NCBI RefSeq assembly: GCF_026262505.1
Contig: NC_067208.1
Location: forward strand, 14,083,962 to 14,147,961
Source of the DNA: Trichomonas vaginalis G3
Lineage: Eukaryota > Parabasalia > Trichomonadida > Trichomonadidae
DNA: 64,000 nucleotides
Direction: 5' to 3'
Below, one piece after another: positions 1-9,501 of this stretch. The translations under genes and the position numbers were made by a program. The notes below the pieces were generated by a model that was not told the DNA's origin, ran no database searches, and saw nothing but the letters and a program-made list of their open reading frames with translations. Within the stretch, counting starts at the first letter, position 1. Every line of letters begins with the position of its first letter.

Positions 1-506
1 CCAACGGCACTTTTCCTGTTTAAGGTTTCTTGTAAGTTTGTAATATTTGCAATGGTATGTGTATGAGTCTTTTTAGAATATTCGTTTTCAGCTCTTGTCA
101 CTTCACTTGACATTTTATTGTCAACATATGTTTTGTCTGCTAGTTCAGGATGAGTATGTTCTTTTGTTGCATAAGCATTGTTAGCTCTTTCTTCTTCTTT
201 TGCTATTGCATCGTCTACATATTCTTTGTCAGCTTTGTTGTCAACATCTGCTTTCAAAAGAAGTTCATTTATAGGTTTCTCGTTTAAAGTTCCTTTTGTT
301 GGATTTATACAGACAGTATGGTTCTTATTGTCTTGAAACAGAAACTCATCTGTCATTGGGTTTAATGTCAGTTTTAAGTTTCCTTCTTTCAATGACTCAG
401 ATATCTTAGAATAGTTTGAAAAGTTTGTTGTGTTCTTATTTAGAGCTTGCACAATGAGTTGTCGGTTGTGTTGTATTTCTCTCATAGACGCTGTTTCATT
501 TGACAT
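1..506 (-). CDS. Maverick protein with phage tail-fibre-like repeats (partial)
   Basis: The frame is open from an ATG at 506 down to the window edge, giving about 168 residues without the carboxyl end. It starts MSNETASMREIQHNRQ. The visible carboxyl part repeats the pattern KADKEYVDDAIAKEEERAN, ATKEHTHPELADKTYVDNK and KKTHTHTIANITNLQETLN. This pattern (Y-V-D-N/D followed by T-H-T-H and I-x-N-I-T-N-L) is typical of receptor-binding tail fibres of double-stranded DNA phages. An adhesion or virion-surface role is inferred from that resemblance only. It is divergently paired with the gene starting at 525, with only 18 bp between the start codons, so the two probably share a promoter. Confidence 0.7.
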   Translation of the reverse strand, partial: MSNETASMREIQHNRQLIVQALNKNTTNFSNYSKISESLKEGNLKLTLNPMTDEFLFQDNKNHTVCINPTKGTLNEKPINELLLKADVDNKADKEYVDDAIAKEEERANNAYATKEHTHPELADKTYVDNKMSSEVTRAENEYSKKTHTHTIANITNLQETLNRKSAV

Positions 507-524
507 TTTTATTCTAGATAAAAT

Positions 525-812
525 ATGCTTCCAATAGAAAAAGAAAATTCAAGAGTTGCTACAACTAAACCATTAGATGAACTTTTTACTAATGTCGGTC
601 AAAAGTTTGAGACAGAGACCGTAAAGCATGAAGGCTATCGTTTTGACTACCCATTAAGATGGCTAAGAGACCCATCTGTCACAAAAGCTATTGGCTTTCG
701 TAGAATGAAGTTTGTGTCTGTAGAAGATAAAAGTTTTCCATTTATTGTAAGGTTTCATATAGAGATTATATATCTGAAGGGAAACGAAAAATGTGGGAAG
801 AAATTGAGCTAA
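525..812 (+). CDS. Small Maverick protein, unknown function
   Basis: This 95-residue reading frame begins at an ATG 18 bp from the divergent tail-fibre-like gene. It has a charged amino end and a mixed body with the segment RFDYPLRWLRDPSV. No family is recognised. Its end overlaps the start of the next plus-strand gene by 22 bp, which is normal packing for this kind of element. It could be a structural or regulatory protein of the element; nothing in the sequence decides. Confidence 0.55.
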   Translation: MLPIEKENSRVATTKPLDELFTNVGQKFETETVKHEGYRFDYPLRWLRDPSVTKAIGFRRMKFVSVEDKSFPFIVRFHIEIIYLKGNEKCGKKLS

Positions 813-1375
813 TACAAGTTGACCTTTCATCTTCTCTACAGACTGCGTTAAAAAATATAGAAGATAAAATAAATTCATGTTATGCAAAATATGCTGATGA
901 ATATGCAAATACCGAGAGCACACTTTATGTGAGAATTGTATATGACAAACAAAATTCACAAGTGTCATTTCAAATCTACGAAGACAATCCAAAGAAAGAC
1001 GAACAAATATATACAGAATTCACTGCAATGTCATGGTATTATTTGCAAAGAATGTTAAATCAGAAAGTCGAACTTCCTTTAGCAAATATTTACAGTCGAT
1101 ATGCAAGAGATGAACCATATTTATTTAAAGATGTTTTCGACCCAGCTGCTATTATTGTTCATGCTTCATTTTCTGGCGCCCAAAACTCTTTCTTATGCTT
1201 GGCAAATGACTTTTACGAAAAACCTACAAAGTTATACGAACCACCAAGTGGAAGTATTTCAGACTTTCAAGTATGGTTTACTACAGATGGAAGAAAAAGA
1301 ATAATTCCATTATACCATGCGTTTTACTTAGAACTTAGTTTCATATACAACTACTATCGAACGGTAAAAATATAA
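791..1375 (+). CDS. Maverick protein of 194 residues, unknown function
   Basis: The ATG at 791 follows a short A-rich run and overlaps the upstream gene by 22 bp. The protein is rich in Tyr and other aromatic residues and has no membrane segment. It has a central stretch around FDPAAIIVHASFSGAQNSF and an aromatic carboxyl end. I do not recognise the family. Its place between small structural-looking genes makes a virion component plausible, but this is only inference from position. The stop lies 4 bp from the stop of the convergent gene at 1380. Confidence 0.6.
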   Translation: MWEEIELIQVDLSSSLQTALKNIEDKINSCYAKYADEYANTESTLYVRIVYDKQNSQVSFQIYEDNPKKDEQIYTEFTAMSWYYLQRMLNQKVELPLANIYSRYARDEPYLFKDVFDPAAIIVHASFSGAQNSFLCLANDFYEKPTKLYEPPSGSISDFQVWFTTDGRKRIIPLYHAFYLELSFIYNYYRTVKI

Positions 1376-1379
1376 TTTT

Positions 1380-1622
1380 TTAATACGGTTGAGGTGTTGG
1401 ATTTGGTTGCCAACTAGACTGTGGTGCAGGTTCAGGCTGTTGTATAACAGGAGCTTGTTCTTCTGGTTCAGGGTCTTTAGGTATAATACCAACAAACTGA
1501 CCTACTCTTTTACCAATATTTTTGACTCCGTTCCAAATTCCTCTTCCTACGGTTTTTATTCCATTCCATATACCTCTTCCAACATTTCGAAAGAAGTTTC
1601 CAATACTACTGAAGAAACCCAT
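1380..1622 (-). CDS. Short amphipathic repeat protein of the Maverick
   Basis: Eighty residues. The first 50 residues are hydrophobic and basic: an opening MGFFSSIGNFFRNVGRG, then the near-repeats VGRGIWNGIKT and VGRGIWNGVKN. The tail is rich in Pro, Gln and Glu. A short amphipathic helical head with a proline-rich tail is the general design of membrane-active minor virion proteins in Polinton-like and adenovirus-like elements. That role is inferred from composition only. It lies 17 bp downstream of the next minus-strand gene, in an operon-like row. Confidence 0.6.
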   Translation of the reverse strand: MGFFSSIGNFFRNVGRGIWNGIKTVGRGIWNGVKNIGKRVGQFVGIIPKDPEPEEQAPVIQQPEPAPQSSWQPNPTPQPY

Positions 1623-1639
1623 TTACTATATGTAAAAAT

Positions 1640-2002
1640 CTAATGTCCGCCTAGTCTCTTACGTTTCCTGTTGAGTTCCATAGCATTCTTTAACTGGAGC
1701 TCATACATTCTGTTTCTCCTCTGGTAGAAAACATATTCTGGGTCAACTCCTGTGTTCGCGTCATCTGCATAAAGTTGTTTATATCCGACTTCAGGGTTTG
1801 TATAAAACTCTTTCCATCTCATATTTGCATACCATGGTGGCAAACCTAACGCAGCGTCATTTGACATGGCAGTTTGCATTTGTACATCTGTTGGCACTTG
1901 ACCATAGTTTGCCATTGCAGTTTGTATTCTAACTTCATTTGGAATATTCTCTGGGTTTGGTTGTCCAGGTTGCTGTGCATTCGCTAAGTTCTGTGCGTCC
2001 AT
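1640..2002 (-). CDS. Small Gln/Asn-rich Maverick protein
   Basis: This 120-residue protein has an amino half rich in Gln, Asn and Pro, with the repeated phrase (R/V)(I/M)QTAM. Its carboxyl tail is strongly basic (NRKRKRLGGH). A basic tail fits binding to nucleic acid, as in a core or scaffold protein, but the family is not recognised. The start overlaps the end of the upstream small gene by 68 bp in another frame, consistent with the element's dense packing. Confidence 0.55.
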   Translation of the reverse strand: MDAQNLANAQQPGQPNPENIPNEVRIQTAMANYGQVPTDVQMQTAMSNDAALGLPPWYANMRWKEFYTNPEVGYKQLYADDANTGVDPEYVFYQRRNRMYELQLKNAMELNRKRKRLGGH

Positions 2003-2156
2003 TTAATATTAGATAAAAATATCTCTTACGAGTACATATACTGAACATTGCAGGCATTGGTTCATCTTCATATTCTCTGTACTTTTCTGCCACGTCAAAT
2101 AAATAAATGACACAATGGAAAAAACCTAAAACAAGTAGTCCTATTTCAAACCACAT
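1935..2156 (-). CDS. Possible small membrane protein of the Maverick
   Basis: Seventy-three residues starting one base after the stop of the methyltransferase gene. Residues 3-22 (FEIGLLVLGFFHCVIYLFDV) form a likely single membrane span, followed by a charged segment. The last third overlaps the neighbouring gene in another frame, so the carboxyl end may not be meaningful. The exact abutment to the upstream gene favours a real small gene, but the support is modest. Confidence 0.4.
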   Translation of the reverse strand: MWFEIGLLVLGFFHCVIYLFDVAEKYREYEDEPMPAMFSICTRKRYFYLILNGRTELSECTATWTTKPREYSK

Positions 2157-2960
2157 TTACTTACTAATAAAATTTTCTTTATTGTGACACTTTCTCCAGT
2201 TTATAGGACCTCTCTCATATTCTATCTTGTCATATATAAACTCATAGTCATGTATGTCCTCTAACCATCTCATAACGGTTTCCAAACCACTTTTATCGGA
2301 TGTAAAGTAAAAGCATGGATGGTTATGTAAAACGTCTAAAGTTTCTAAAGAGTCTCTCAAAGTCCAGTCTACTTGGTATTGAAAATCCCATGTGTTATAG
2401 AACGGCGGGTCCACTATAAAGAAAACATTTTCCTTGTCTTTATATTTTTCATACAAATCTGTCCAATGACATCTCACAAACTCTATACCCTCAATATATT
2501 TTTCTATGTCCTCTTTGAAAACATTTGTATAGTTAAGATATAAAACTTTTGACATAAGTGTTTCAATGTCATGAACTCTTATAGAACCACTATATAATAG
2601 TCTAGCAGATATACTATCCCAGTCTATATATTCTGCTTTTTTCAAAACCTCTCTCACAATATTTTTCTTATCTAATGGTATACGTTCCATCTTACCTATA
2701 GGTATCTTTTCTTTTAACTCTTTCAATATATTGTTTGTGTCTGGAATATGTTTGAGACGGTCCATATAGTTGTCGAAGTCATTGCATATAATCTTTGAGT
2801 CTGGGAATATTATATGGCACAAATGGGATATATAGAAACTTCCACCGAACAAATCTACAAATGTTAGACCATTCGGTAGTTTCTTAAGTTCTCTCAATAT
2901 AATATCTTTACATCTACTCTTATTTCCAAAGAACGGTAACGGTGGTTTTGTAAAATTCAT
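2157..2960 (-). CDS. D12-class DNA N6-adenine methyltransferase of the Maverick
   Basis: The 267-residue protein has the ordered motifs of Dam-like (D12) methyltransferases: PPLPFFGNKSRCKDIIL at the amino end (the FxGxK region), TFVDLFGGSFYISHL for S-adenosylmethionine binding, and VDPPFYNT near residue 190 as the catalytic DPPY/F motif. The expected activity is transfer of a methyl group to adenine N6 in DNA. Such genes are common passengers of large DNA viruses and Polinton-like elements and may protect or mark element DNA. The start is the only ATG before the amino motif. It is the first gene of the minus-strand row from the element end and abuts the next gene by one base. Confidence 0.85.
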   Translation of the reverse strand: MNFTKPPLPFFGNKSRCKDIILRELKKLPNGLTFVDLFGGSFYISHLCHIIFPDSKIICNDFDNYMDRLKHIPDTNNILKELKEKIPIGKMERIPLDKKNIVREVLKKAEYIDWDSISARLLYSGSIRVHDIETLMSKVLYLNYTNVFKEDIEKYIEGIEFVRCHWTDLYEKYKDKENVFFIVDPPFYNTWDFQYQVDWTLRDSLETLDVLHNHPCFYFTSDKSGLETVMRWLEDIHDYEFIYDKIEYERGPINWRKCHNKENFISK

Positions 2961-2991
2961 TTATATATAATAATAAAAATGTTTTTCCCTG

Positions 2992-3190
2992 AAAAGTGAC
3001 AGAAAAGTGACAAAACATGAAAACATATATAATTTGTGAAAAGCGACACATTATATAATGTTTTCGACCCAGAAGAAGGCTTCTTCCCAGAAGCAATGGA
3101 GGAAGAAGAAGAGTCCTCCGAATAAAAACTTCATTTATACTAAACATCAACATCAGGGCTAGAAGGCACGAAGTGCCTGGAAGCCCCACT
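2992..3190. repeat. Terminal region of the Maverick with short GTGACA repeats
   Basis: Between the methyltransferase start and the inferred terminus there is no gene. AAAAGTGACA occurs twice (2992-3001 and 3003-3012), with a variant AAAAGCGACA near 3038. A GAAGAA-rich tract follows, then a terminal stretch containing the small palindrome GGCACGAAGTGCC near 3165-3177. This is likely part of the terminal inverted repeat; the partner copy is outside the window. Confidence 0.45.
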
Positions 3191-4152
3191 ACCTTTTTTT
3201 TTTTTTTTTTTTTTAAGGGTATCCTTAAGCTTGAAAAAAATCAGATCACAAATTTTTGTATAACACATCAAAAATGATAAATTCTGAAGTTTACATTATT
3301 TCCTAAAATATAGAAATTATTTCTGTTGACTAGCAAAATTTGTCCAATTTTCCATCTTACTAGGTCTAATTTGGTATGTGCGGTTACATTAAGTATTTGT
3401 ATTAAATATTTGATTTTTTGAATCAAAGAATTGTAGCAGTAAACTTGATTTTTTCATTGGTAAGTAATTTATTACAATAGATCGGAAATTTTTAACTTTA
3501 AGGGAGTTTTAAAACTTCTCATATCCATAAGAATTTTATCAAGTAGGCCATCACTGGAGGCAGTATAACAGAATATAGCAATCTATACATTATATATGGA
3601 TGACTACTCGAATGTGACTGCTTTGATTATAATATAATTTATATTTTCAATATATTCCTATTTTGTTTTATATACTTATAAAAATCAACTATTTTTAATT
3701 TGAGTTTTATTGACTCAATGAAATTGCAAAAATTATTTAAACCATTCTTCAAATTAATTATATAATTCAAGCATTAACATGCTGAAAAATAGTATTGGAC
3801 TAATATAGCAACCTATTAACTTCATTTTCAGCATTAATCCTTTCAATCGTTCATATTTGTCTCGTAAAATCATTGTAAAAATCATTAAATTAAGAGTTTT
3901 AGAAGGATTTATATTTTGAGATTTAGAATGGTCAGCATTGAATGCAATCAAGGTTGATTTTAGAATTGAAAGCGTAACGTCAGAAAAAAAGTGATTGATT
4001 TCTTATCTTTTTTGATTTGAAATGATTTAATTATATCTATTGTGCTATTTCCTAATGTATTCAGTTTATGAAAACGATGCTGGAGGTTTGATAGAAAATT
4101 TAAATCATTCAATTTTGAATTCCGAATAGTTTACATTTATTTTATCTAAATC
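3191..4152. other. Intergenic spacer with a 21-base T run
   Basis: AT-rich spacer. It begins with the T run (3194-3214) bordering the Maverick terminus, where a target duplication ACCTTT could lie. Only short open frames occur, none with a recognisable domain. The last bases before 4153 (TTATTTTATCTAAATC) would hold the promoter of the next gene. Confidence 0.5.
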
Positions 4153-5232
4153 ATGTTTCAAGACATTCATTGTCTGGAAGACATACCTGTTCCGAATTCA
4201 TTACAGCCAACAGTATTCATCCAAAATGCTCTTGTTCGACTTTCAAGTGATGAATGTATAGAAAAGTTTTGTTCAAATATTATAAACAATGACAACTACA
4301 AAGATCCAAGAATCATGGCGAAACTTGCCCAAGAAATTGTCACACTGTCTCAGATAAGACATAATAGGTTTGATATTATTGTAAAACTGTGTAAAAAGCT
4401 GTTTTCGGATATTGATTTCTATATGAATCTTAGAAATCGTATATTAGAGAGAATATTCATAGAAAGCTCATATTATTTGTTACTTTTGTTGTATCGTGCA
4501 AACCTTTACGATCAATCCGAGATTCTCGATCAAATCTATCTTTATCAGAGATGCGACTTTGCCATTTATTTTGCACCTGAATTCGGATTATTAGAGATTA
4601 CATCATTCAGACCTCCAAGATGGGTCCGAAAAATTCTCAAACACATCGATGTTTTCAGAGCAAATGATTGGGAACTGTTGAAAGAATATCGAGAAATCGG
4701 TTGGATGCCAGGATCCATTTATGCAACTGTTAAAAGCGATGACATTGAGAAATTGATTACTTTTATGCAAAATTATGATTTCAATCTCAATTATTATATT
4801 GAAGCATCTAAATTCGAATCATTTAGAATCCCAAGAGTAACCACATTCATCTCTTTTGCTGCAATTTTTGGTGCAATTAAGTGTTTCAAACTCTTTTACA
4901 ATTTAGGAGCTGAAATAACACAAAGCGTAATGCAATGTGCCATAGCAGGCGGATGCTATGAAATCATTAGAATCTGTTCCAGAGAAATTTTGGCAAATTT
5001 TGATGCAGCAATTGAGTATAGAAGACATGATGTAATGGATTGGCTGCTTCAAAACATGATATGTAATGTCAATTCAACCATTTGCCTTGACTGGAATAAT
5101 ATCCTTGCAGCACTTTACGTTTCAGATTCCAATGAGAAGAATGAATTGATCGTTAATGGTCTCAGTGAGATTTCCAAAGGTCTTGCAATATCATTATCGG
5201 ATATATTTATCTCATCTTCAATACCTACATAA
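4153..5232 (+). CDS. DUF3447-like helical repeat protein without clear ankyrin repeats
   Basis: The 359-residue protein is all-helical in appearance. Its carboxyl half (about residues 230-300) contains SFAAIFGAIKCFKLFYNLG and a following QCAIAGGCYEIIRIC. This is the pattern of degenerate ankyrin-like units found in DUF3447 proteins of trichomonads: a small-residue helix, then G-x-x-x-x-F/I-K-x-x. No canonical TPLHxAA repeat is present, so it differs from the true ankyrin genes at 47-55 kb. Such proteins usually act as binding scaffolds; a partner cannot be named. The ATG at 4153 is the first in frame. Confidence 0.65.
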   Translation: MFQDIHCLEDIPVPNSLQPTVFIQNALVRLSSDECIEKFCSNIINNDNYKDPRIMAKLAQEIVTLSQIRHNRFDIIVKLCKKLFSDIDFYMNLRNRILERIFIESSYYLLLLLYRANLYDQSEILDQIYLYQRCDFAIYFAPEFGLLEITSFRPPRWVRKILKHIDVFRANDWELLKEYREIGWMPGSIYATVKSDDIEKLITFMQNYDFNLNYYIEASKFESFRIPRVTTFISFAAIFGAIKCFKLFYNLGAEITQSVMQCAIAGGCYEIIRICSREILANFDAAIEYRRHDVMDWLLQNMICNVNSTICLDWNNILAALYVSDSNEKNELIVNGLSEISKGLAISLSDIFISSSIPT

Positions 5233-5458
5233 CATTTTTATTTTATTTTCCTTTTCAAGTAAAGATTCTTTTATAGTTCATTATAATATTCTTTTGTTAA
5301 CTCAAATGCAGTTGAATAGCCTGAAAATTATTATTTATTGGATTATCAAAAATTATTATATGAAAATTAGAAAGATTATGGTTACAGTTTATTAACAAGA
5401 ATTTATAAATTAACAATACATGATAAAATAAAGTGAAAAAACAAAATTCTATAAAATA

Positions 5459-5923
5459 TTACATCAAAAAGCGTTCGAGGGCATTGATCGTAGTTGAAAC
5501 TGGTGATGTTGCTTTGAGAGATGGTAATTCATTCGTAATAGGAAATGGAATCTTGTCCATTGATTTTGTAATCGAATCATCTTTTGACTTTCTTCTTTGA
5601 ATATTGAACTTGTTTACTTCCCTTGTAAGCTCTTCTGTTGGAATGGTCTTACTCTTTCTGGCGGTGGAATTTCTATCTATTCTAACTTTTGACGGTGGCA
5701 TTGAAGAAAATATTGATGATGGATAAAGCCTTATGTTACCTACAGAATGAGCAGCAGAAGTCCGACTTAGTCTGGGATTATGTAAATCATCTAGTTTATT
5801 CTCGAAACAAAGCGATTTCTCCCATCTTTCTTCTTCTTTCATTCTTATATCATCATTGTTCTTCTTATTTATTCGCTTTAATGATCCTTTATAGAGAGCG
5901 TCAAGCCTGGAAGAAGTCGACAT
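5459..5923 (-). CDS. Small basic Ser-rich hypothetical protein
   Basis: I place the start at the ATG at 5923 (MSTSSRLDALYKG), because the frame extends upstream only through a GTG. The 154-residue product is hydrophilic, rich in Ser, Arg and Lys, and probably disordered. It has a basic middle (RNSTARKSKTI) and a short hydrophobic end. No domain is recognised. It is convergent with the DUF3447-like gene, 226 bp away. It may be a lineage-specific protein; coding status rests on ORF length and a host-like codon pattern. Confidence 0.5.
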   Translation of the reverse strand: MSTSSRLDALYKGSLKRINKKNNDDIRMKEEERWEKSLCFENKLDDLHNPRLSRTSAAHSVGNIRLYPSSIFSSMPPSKVRIDRNSTARKSKTIPTEELTREVNKFNIQRRKSKDDSITKSMDKIPFPITNELPSLKATSPVSTTINALERFLM

Positions 5924-7387
5924 TGAGCAATTAGTCACTTTCCAAAATTACTTTGAAATATGTCAGACTTAATTTTTATTTCCCCAAAAAGCTTTATAGT
6001 TGCTTTAAAGATTATTTTTAATACGCGAATTCAATTTCCTATTGTAAAGTTTGATCGGTTTTTATTTTTCAGTTTGAAATTCGGTCCATAAAATCGGCTT
6101 GTATAGCTTTGGTTAGGCCAAAATGTTCTTTGCGGCATATTTCTTAATACATAATCTCATACGTTAAAACCATATTAACCTGATCTCTGATGAAACATTT
6201 TCGACTACATTCGGATTCTCCCTCTAAACCCGGAATATGAAAACACAGAAAGAGTTAATAACACTACCGAGCATATCATCAAAATCAGAAACAAAACGGA
6301 TATTTTGGGTATCGCCATAGAGTAATCTCAATGACATTAAAGCTCTTAGGTTAAGTATTTGAATCGAATAGTCGAATTAAGTCTATCAAAGAACAAAGGC
6401 TTGAATTGAAAAATGTATTGATTTGAATTTTGGAATTAATAAGAATTTTTGGGAAGAATATAGTGGAAATTAGATAATTAAATACTATATTTTGTTTTGA
6501 ATGTTTGTTCAATTTCCACTTGCAACATTTGATTTTCGATGCTCGATTTTGAGACATATGATATTTATACATCTAACATAATTATAAACCAATGATAGAT
6601 ATGCTAAATATGTAATACAACATGTTGCAAACTGTAAATGATCAAACTGTCATCATTTGAGTTCAAAACAAGCTTTTTAGCCCAAGTTTTTTTGAGAAAT
6701 TATTAGTAGACATATAAAAAACGATATCGATAAAAAATCGCTTTCTGCTCAGTTACTTTGGTAAAATCGAATCAAACTTGATTAATTTTAGCAGAAAAGA
6801 AAGAAATAATATTGATTTCACCAATGTTCTAATCGAGGATTACTTGAGATATTGCGATCAATAATCTGTATCAAAATAAAAAAGTTACAAAATTTTAATT
6901 CAATTTATTGTTGTATTATTGTGTAATCAATTATACCATTAATTTATCTAGAAATTCTCAGCATCGTTGGTATTGAATTGAAGGATAAAAACGTAAATTT
7001 TATATATCAATTCAGAAAACTCAGAATTTCAATTGATTATTTAATATGTTAATTTAGTTTTAATTTATGTAATAATATTTTTTATGTTTATAAATGACCA
7101 ACATTGACTTTTGAATATATTCTGAACAAGAAATTTTCTGAAATCGCGTTGAAAATGAGACAATATCTATGTTTTCCAATCACTTCTATTACACATATTG
7201 AATTTCAGAGCTTTTTCAAAATTTGAATTCAATATATAAAATTTTGCAGTTGCATAAATACTCTTTCGTAAATTTTAACCCATATTATAAACTTATTAAT
7301 AATAATTATATTTGCATTAGATGTAAAATTCTTTTCAATTAAGTCACATTTACGACCTGAAATTTTAACGTACTTTTTAATTTTCTA
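5924..7387. other. Long AT-rich intergenic region
   Basis: No gene, RNA gene or element is recognised in about 1.46 kb. The open frames are short and of random composition. It probably holds the divergent promoters of the flanking genes, but no motif can be singled out with confidence. Confidence 0.5.
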
Positions 7388-8416
7388 ATGGGTATTGCTT
7401 TTTTGATCAAAACATCTACAGTAAAAGATTCTAGAGCTCCAATCTATATTGCTTTGAAACAAGCTGTTAATAGGATAGGAAGACACAGCGAAATCAGAAT
7501 TGATACAGAAAAGGGCCAAGAAATTTCTAAACTTCATACGACCATATACCGTAGGGTTGAGAACGGTCAAGATTGCTGGATTATTGAGGATAATGAATCA
7601 TTAAATGGAACATTTGTAAATAAAAGAAAAATCCACCGTGTATACCTAAACAATAAAGATGAAGTAGTTTTTGGAGGAGGCTCTAATTTTTGCAAAGGCG
7701 ACTTCCTCGAGTCGACTGATAATGCACCATGTCGTTATATATTTTATACTCCTTTTAGACCAATAAAATTTTTACCAAGTACAAACATTAATCAGTCAAT
7801 TCGACCAAGCGACGACTGCGAGCTATGTCCGATATGTTTTGGCCCACTTACTGCATCTGAAACACTTCCTTGCGGTCATACTTTTTGCTTAACATGTATT
7901 CATCAGTGGGCAGACCAATGCCTTTTGCAACAAAGGCCATGCGTTTGTCCTATGTGCCGTGCAACATTCCTAAAAAGTCAGTTGTCTCCAGAAGAAGCTA
8001 TATTTACAGAAAATGATATCCAGGTTATTACAACAGAGCCTTTCCTTCGCGAACTCGAAGTTCAGAATTGTAAAAAGATCAAGGCTGTTAATATTTTCAA
8101 GCAATGGGATCAAAAACACGCCATTCGTTTTTGGAATTTGTTCAGCAAGGTATCTCAAAACATGTTGCATAGAGCAATTTTATTACAGCTTGTTAAGTTA
8201 ACGCCGAATTCCATATTCGCAGCTAAAAATGACCAACTCCAGATTGCATTACAAAATCTGACAGGAAATGTCTCAACAACCAATCGTGATCCAATGATAC
8301 AGATCATTCTTACGATATTGGCTCTAAAATTTATGCCATCCATCCCATCCAAACCAAGGTTACCTAGTGGCGGAAGCAAATCAGCAAGATTCCACCATAA
8401 CTTACTTAGAAGATGA
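7388..8416 (+). CDS. FHA-RING E3 ubiquitin ligase
   Basis: The 342-residue protein joins a phosphopeptide-binding FHA domain to a RING finger. FHA spans about residues 29-105: GRH at 31-33, the S47/H50 pair, NGTF at 73-76 and the closing DEVVFGGG. The RING is complete C3HC4: C147, C150, C162, H164, C167, C170, C187, C190. The last 140 residues are helical and unrecognised. FHA-RING ligases such as CHFR and RNF8 bind phospho-threonine targets and ubiquitinate them in checkpoint or DNA-damage signalling. That role here is inferred from architecture only. The start ATG is 28 residues before the FHA domain. Confidence 0.88.
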   Translation: MGIAFLIKTSTVKDSRAPIYIALKQAVNRIGRHSEIRIDTEKGQEISKLHTTIYRRVENGQDCWIIEDNESLNGTFVNKRKIHRVYLNNKDEVVFGGGSNFCKGDFLESTDNAPCRYIFYTPFRPIKFLPSTNINQSIRPSDDCELCPICFGPLTASETLPCGHTFCLTCIHQWADQCLLQQRPCVCPMCRATFLKSQLSPEEAIFTENDIQVITTEPFLRELEVQNCKKIKAVNIFKQWDQKHAIRFWNLFSKVSQNMLHRAILLQLVKLTPNSIFAAKNDQLQIALQNLTGNVSTTNRDPMIQIILTILALKFMPSIPSKPRLPSGGSKSARFHHNLLRR

Positions 8417-8835
8417 GTAGAATTATCATTTGAGATCTCTTACTGTTTGAAATTTTATTTTTATTTTTGTTTGAATTTTTATTTTTAGTAATTACTAAAA
8501 AGATTATGTTTGTTTACTGTTTTAATTATAATAGATTAATATTTTTTATTACAAACAAACTGATTTTGTGATAACTCGATCAAATCAATATCAATATCCA
8601 ATTATTAAGGCTGATTTATCATGTAACAGAGTAAATCACCGAATTAATTAAAATATACCAGATTGGAAACTGAATATCATGAAGTTTTAACTGAAATACG
8701 ATCCATTAGCATCGATCAATAACAAACAGAAGTCTTCTACTCAAGTCAGTACATACTGAACTTATCAATTAGAATTGAAGCCCTAAATGACGTATGTTTC
8801 TTTAATATGATGAAAATTTTCAGTGTTTATCAATA
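8417..8835. other. Convergent intergenic spacer
   Basis: AT-rich spacer between the 3' ends of the FHA-RING gene and the first of two tandem paralogues. Nothing recognisable is seen in it. Confidence 0.5.
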
Positions 8836-9501
8836 TTAAGAACAAAAAAATATTAATGTCATAATATTAGATGCCAGAGAATTATGAAATGAAGGATGAC
8901 ATGAATATTTCATATTATTGAAAATAAAATTGAATTGAGTATGGGTTTCACTTATTGCACTCCAAAGACTAACTTGGTTAGTCATGAGTGGACGAAGTGC
9001 TGGTATTCCACGAGACAGATAACTAGACGGAGCATTGCAAAGCATTCCAATACTATACCACCAATCACCATTTTTTGGAATCCCATCTAGATAAGTAACA
9101 GGAACACGTTTTCTCTCTTCTCCAAGTGTGGTTCGAACGAGCCCTCCCCAATCATCCATTGGGGCTTGAGTGATTATAGGAGTAAATCCTGTAGCAACGT
9201 ATAAACCTGCGCGTTCGAGTTCTTCAGTTGGTGATACGGTCTGTTTCCATGCATTAATACGTTGTAACAACGGATATTCAATAATGTAATATCGAAAATT
9301 ATCTTTCATTAAGTACTTTGTACTATTAAGATCGTATAATATCGAGAACTTGTTTTGCACGCTTATATTTTTGGCTTCTTCAACATTGTTGAAACAATTT
9401 GTATTTGTAACTGAATAGTTGTGTTCAAACACAAGTTTATATATTTTAAAATCAAGTGATGCATACACATCATTACCAATGTATTTTCGATCAAGGATCA
9501 T
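8836..9501 (-). CDS. Unknown protein, tandem paralogue 1
   Basis: The 221-residue product is a close paralogue of the gene at 10226-10870. Shared features in order are MILDRxYIGNDVY, KFSILYDLxSTKYLMKDNFR, a xxIEYPxLxxIxxWKQT segment, GFTPIITQAPMDxWGGLV, a W-(W/H)-Y-x-I-G segment, and a Gly-x-Pro-Ala segment before xVSLW. There is no signal peptide or membrane span. The beta-rich carboxyl half with W-G-G and G-x-P is loosely like a lectin or discoidin fold, but this is an impression only. The last 25 residues differ completely between the paralogues, so the carboxyl end may have been replaced or lost. Confidence 0.6.
   Translation of the reverse strand: MILDRKYIGNDVYASLDFKIYKLVFEHNYSVTNTNCFNNVEEAKNISVQNKFSILYDLNSTKYLMKDNFRYYIIEYPLLQRINAWKQTVSPTEELERAGLYVATGFTPIITQAPMDDWGGLVRTTLGEERKRVPVTYLDGIPKNGDWWYSIGMLCNAPSSYLSRGIPALRPLMTNQVSLWSAISETHTQFNFIFNNMKYSCHPSFHNSLASNIMTLIFFCS

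Larger units (their letters stand above)
1..3190. mobile_element. Maverick/Polinton element, one end (runs off the window start)
   Basis: Seven tightly packed or overlapping small genes on both strands form a block unlike the widely spaced host genes. They include a D12-class adenine methyltransferase, a tail-fibre-like repeat protein, a short amphipathic protein and small basic proteins. Read inward from 3190, the sequence begins AGTGGGGCTTCC, matching the 5'-AG start usual for Polinton ends, and a 21-base T run follows just outside. Large Maverick families are known in Trichomonas vaginalis. The polymerase, integrase, packaging ATPase and main capsid genes would lie outside the window. The visible part looks whole, which suggests a fairly young copy. 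The exact terminus, the terminal repeat length and the 6-bp target duplication cannot be confirmed without the other end. Confidence 0.75.

Noticed and set aside
3194-3214. 21-base T run as a Pol III terminator or SINE tail
   Set aside because: No upstream Pol III gene or SINE body is visible; it is more simply the target border of the Maverick.
3754-3951. Minus-strand 65-codon frame in the spacer beside the Maverick
   Set aside because: No domain similarity; could be chance in AT-rich DNA.
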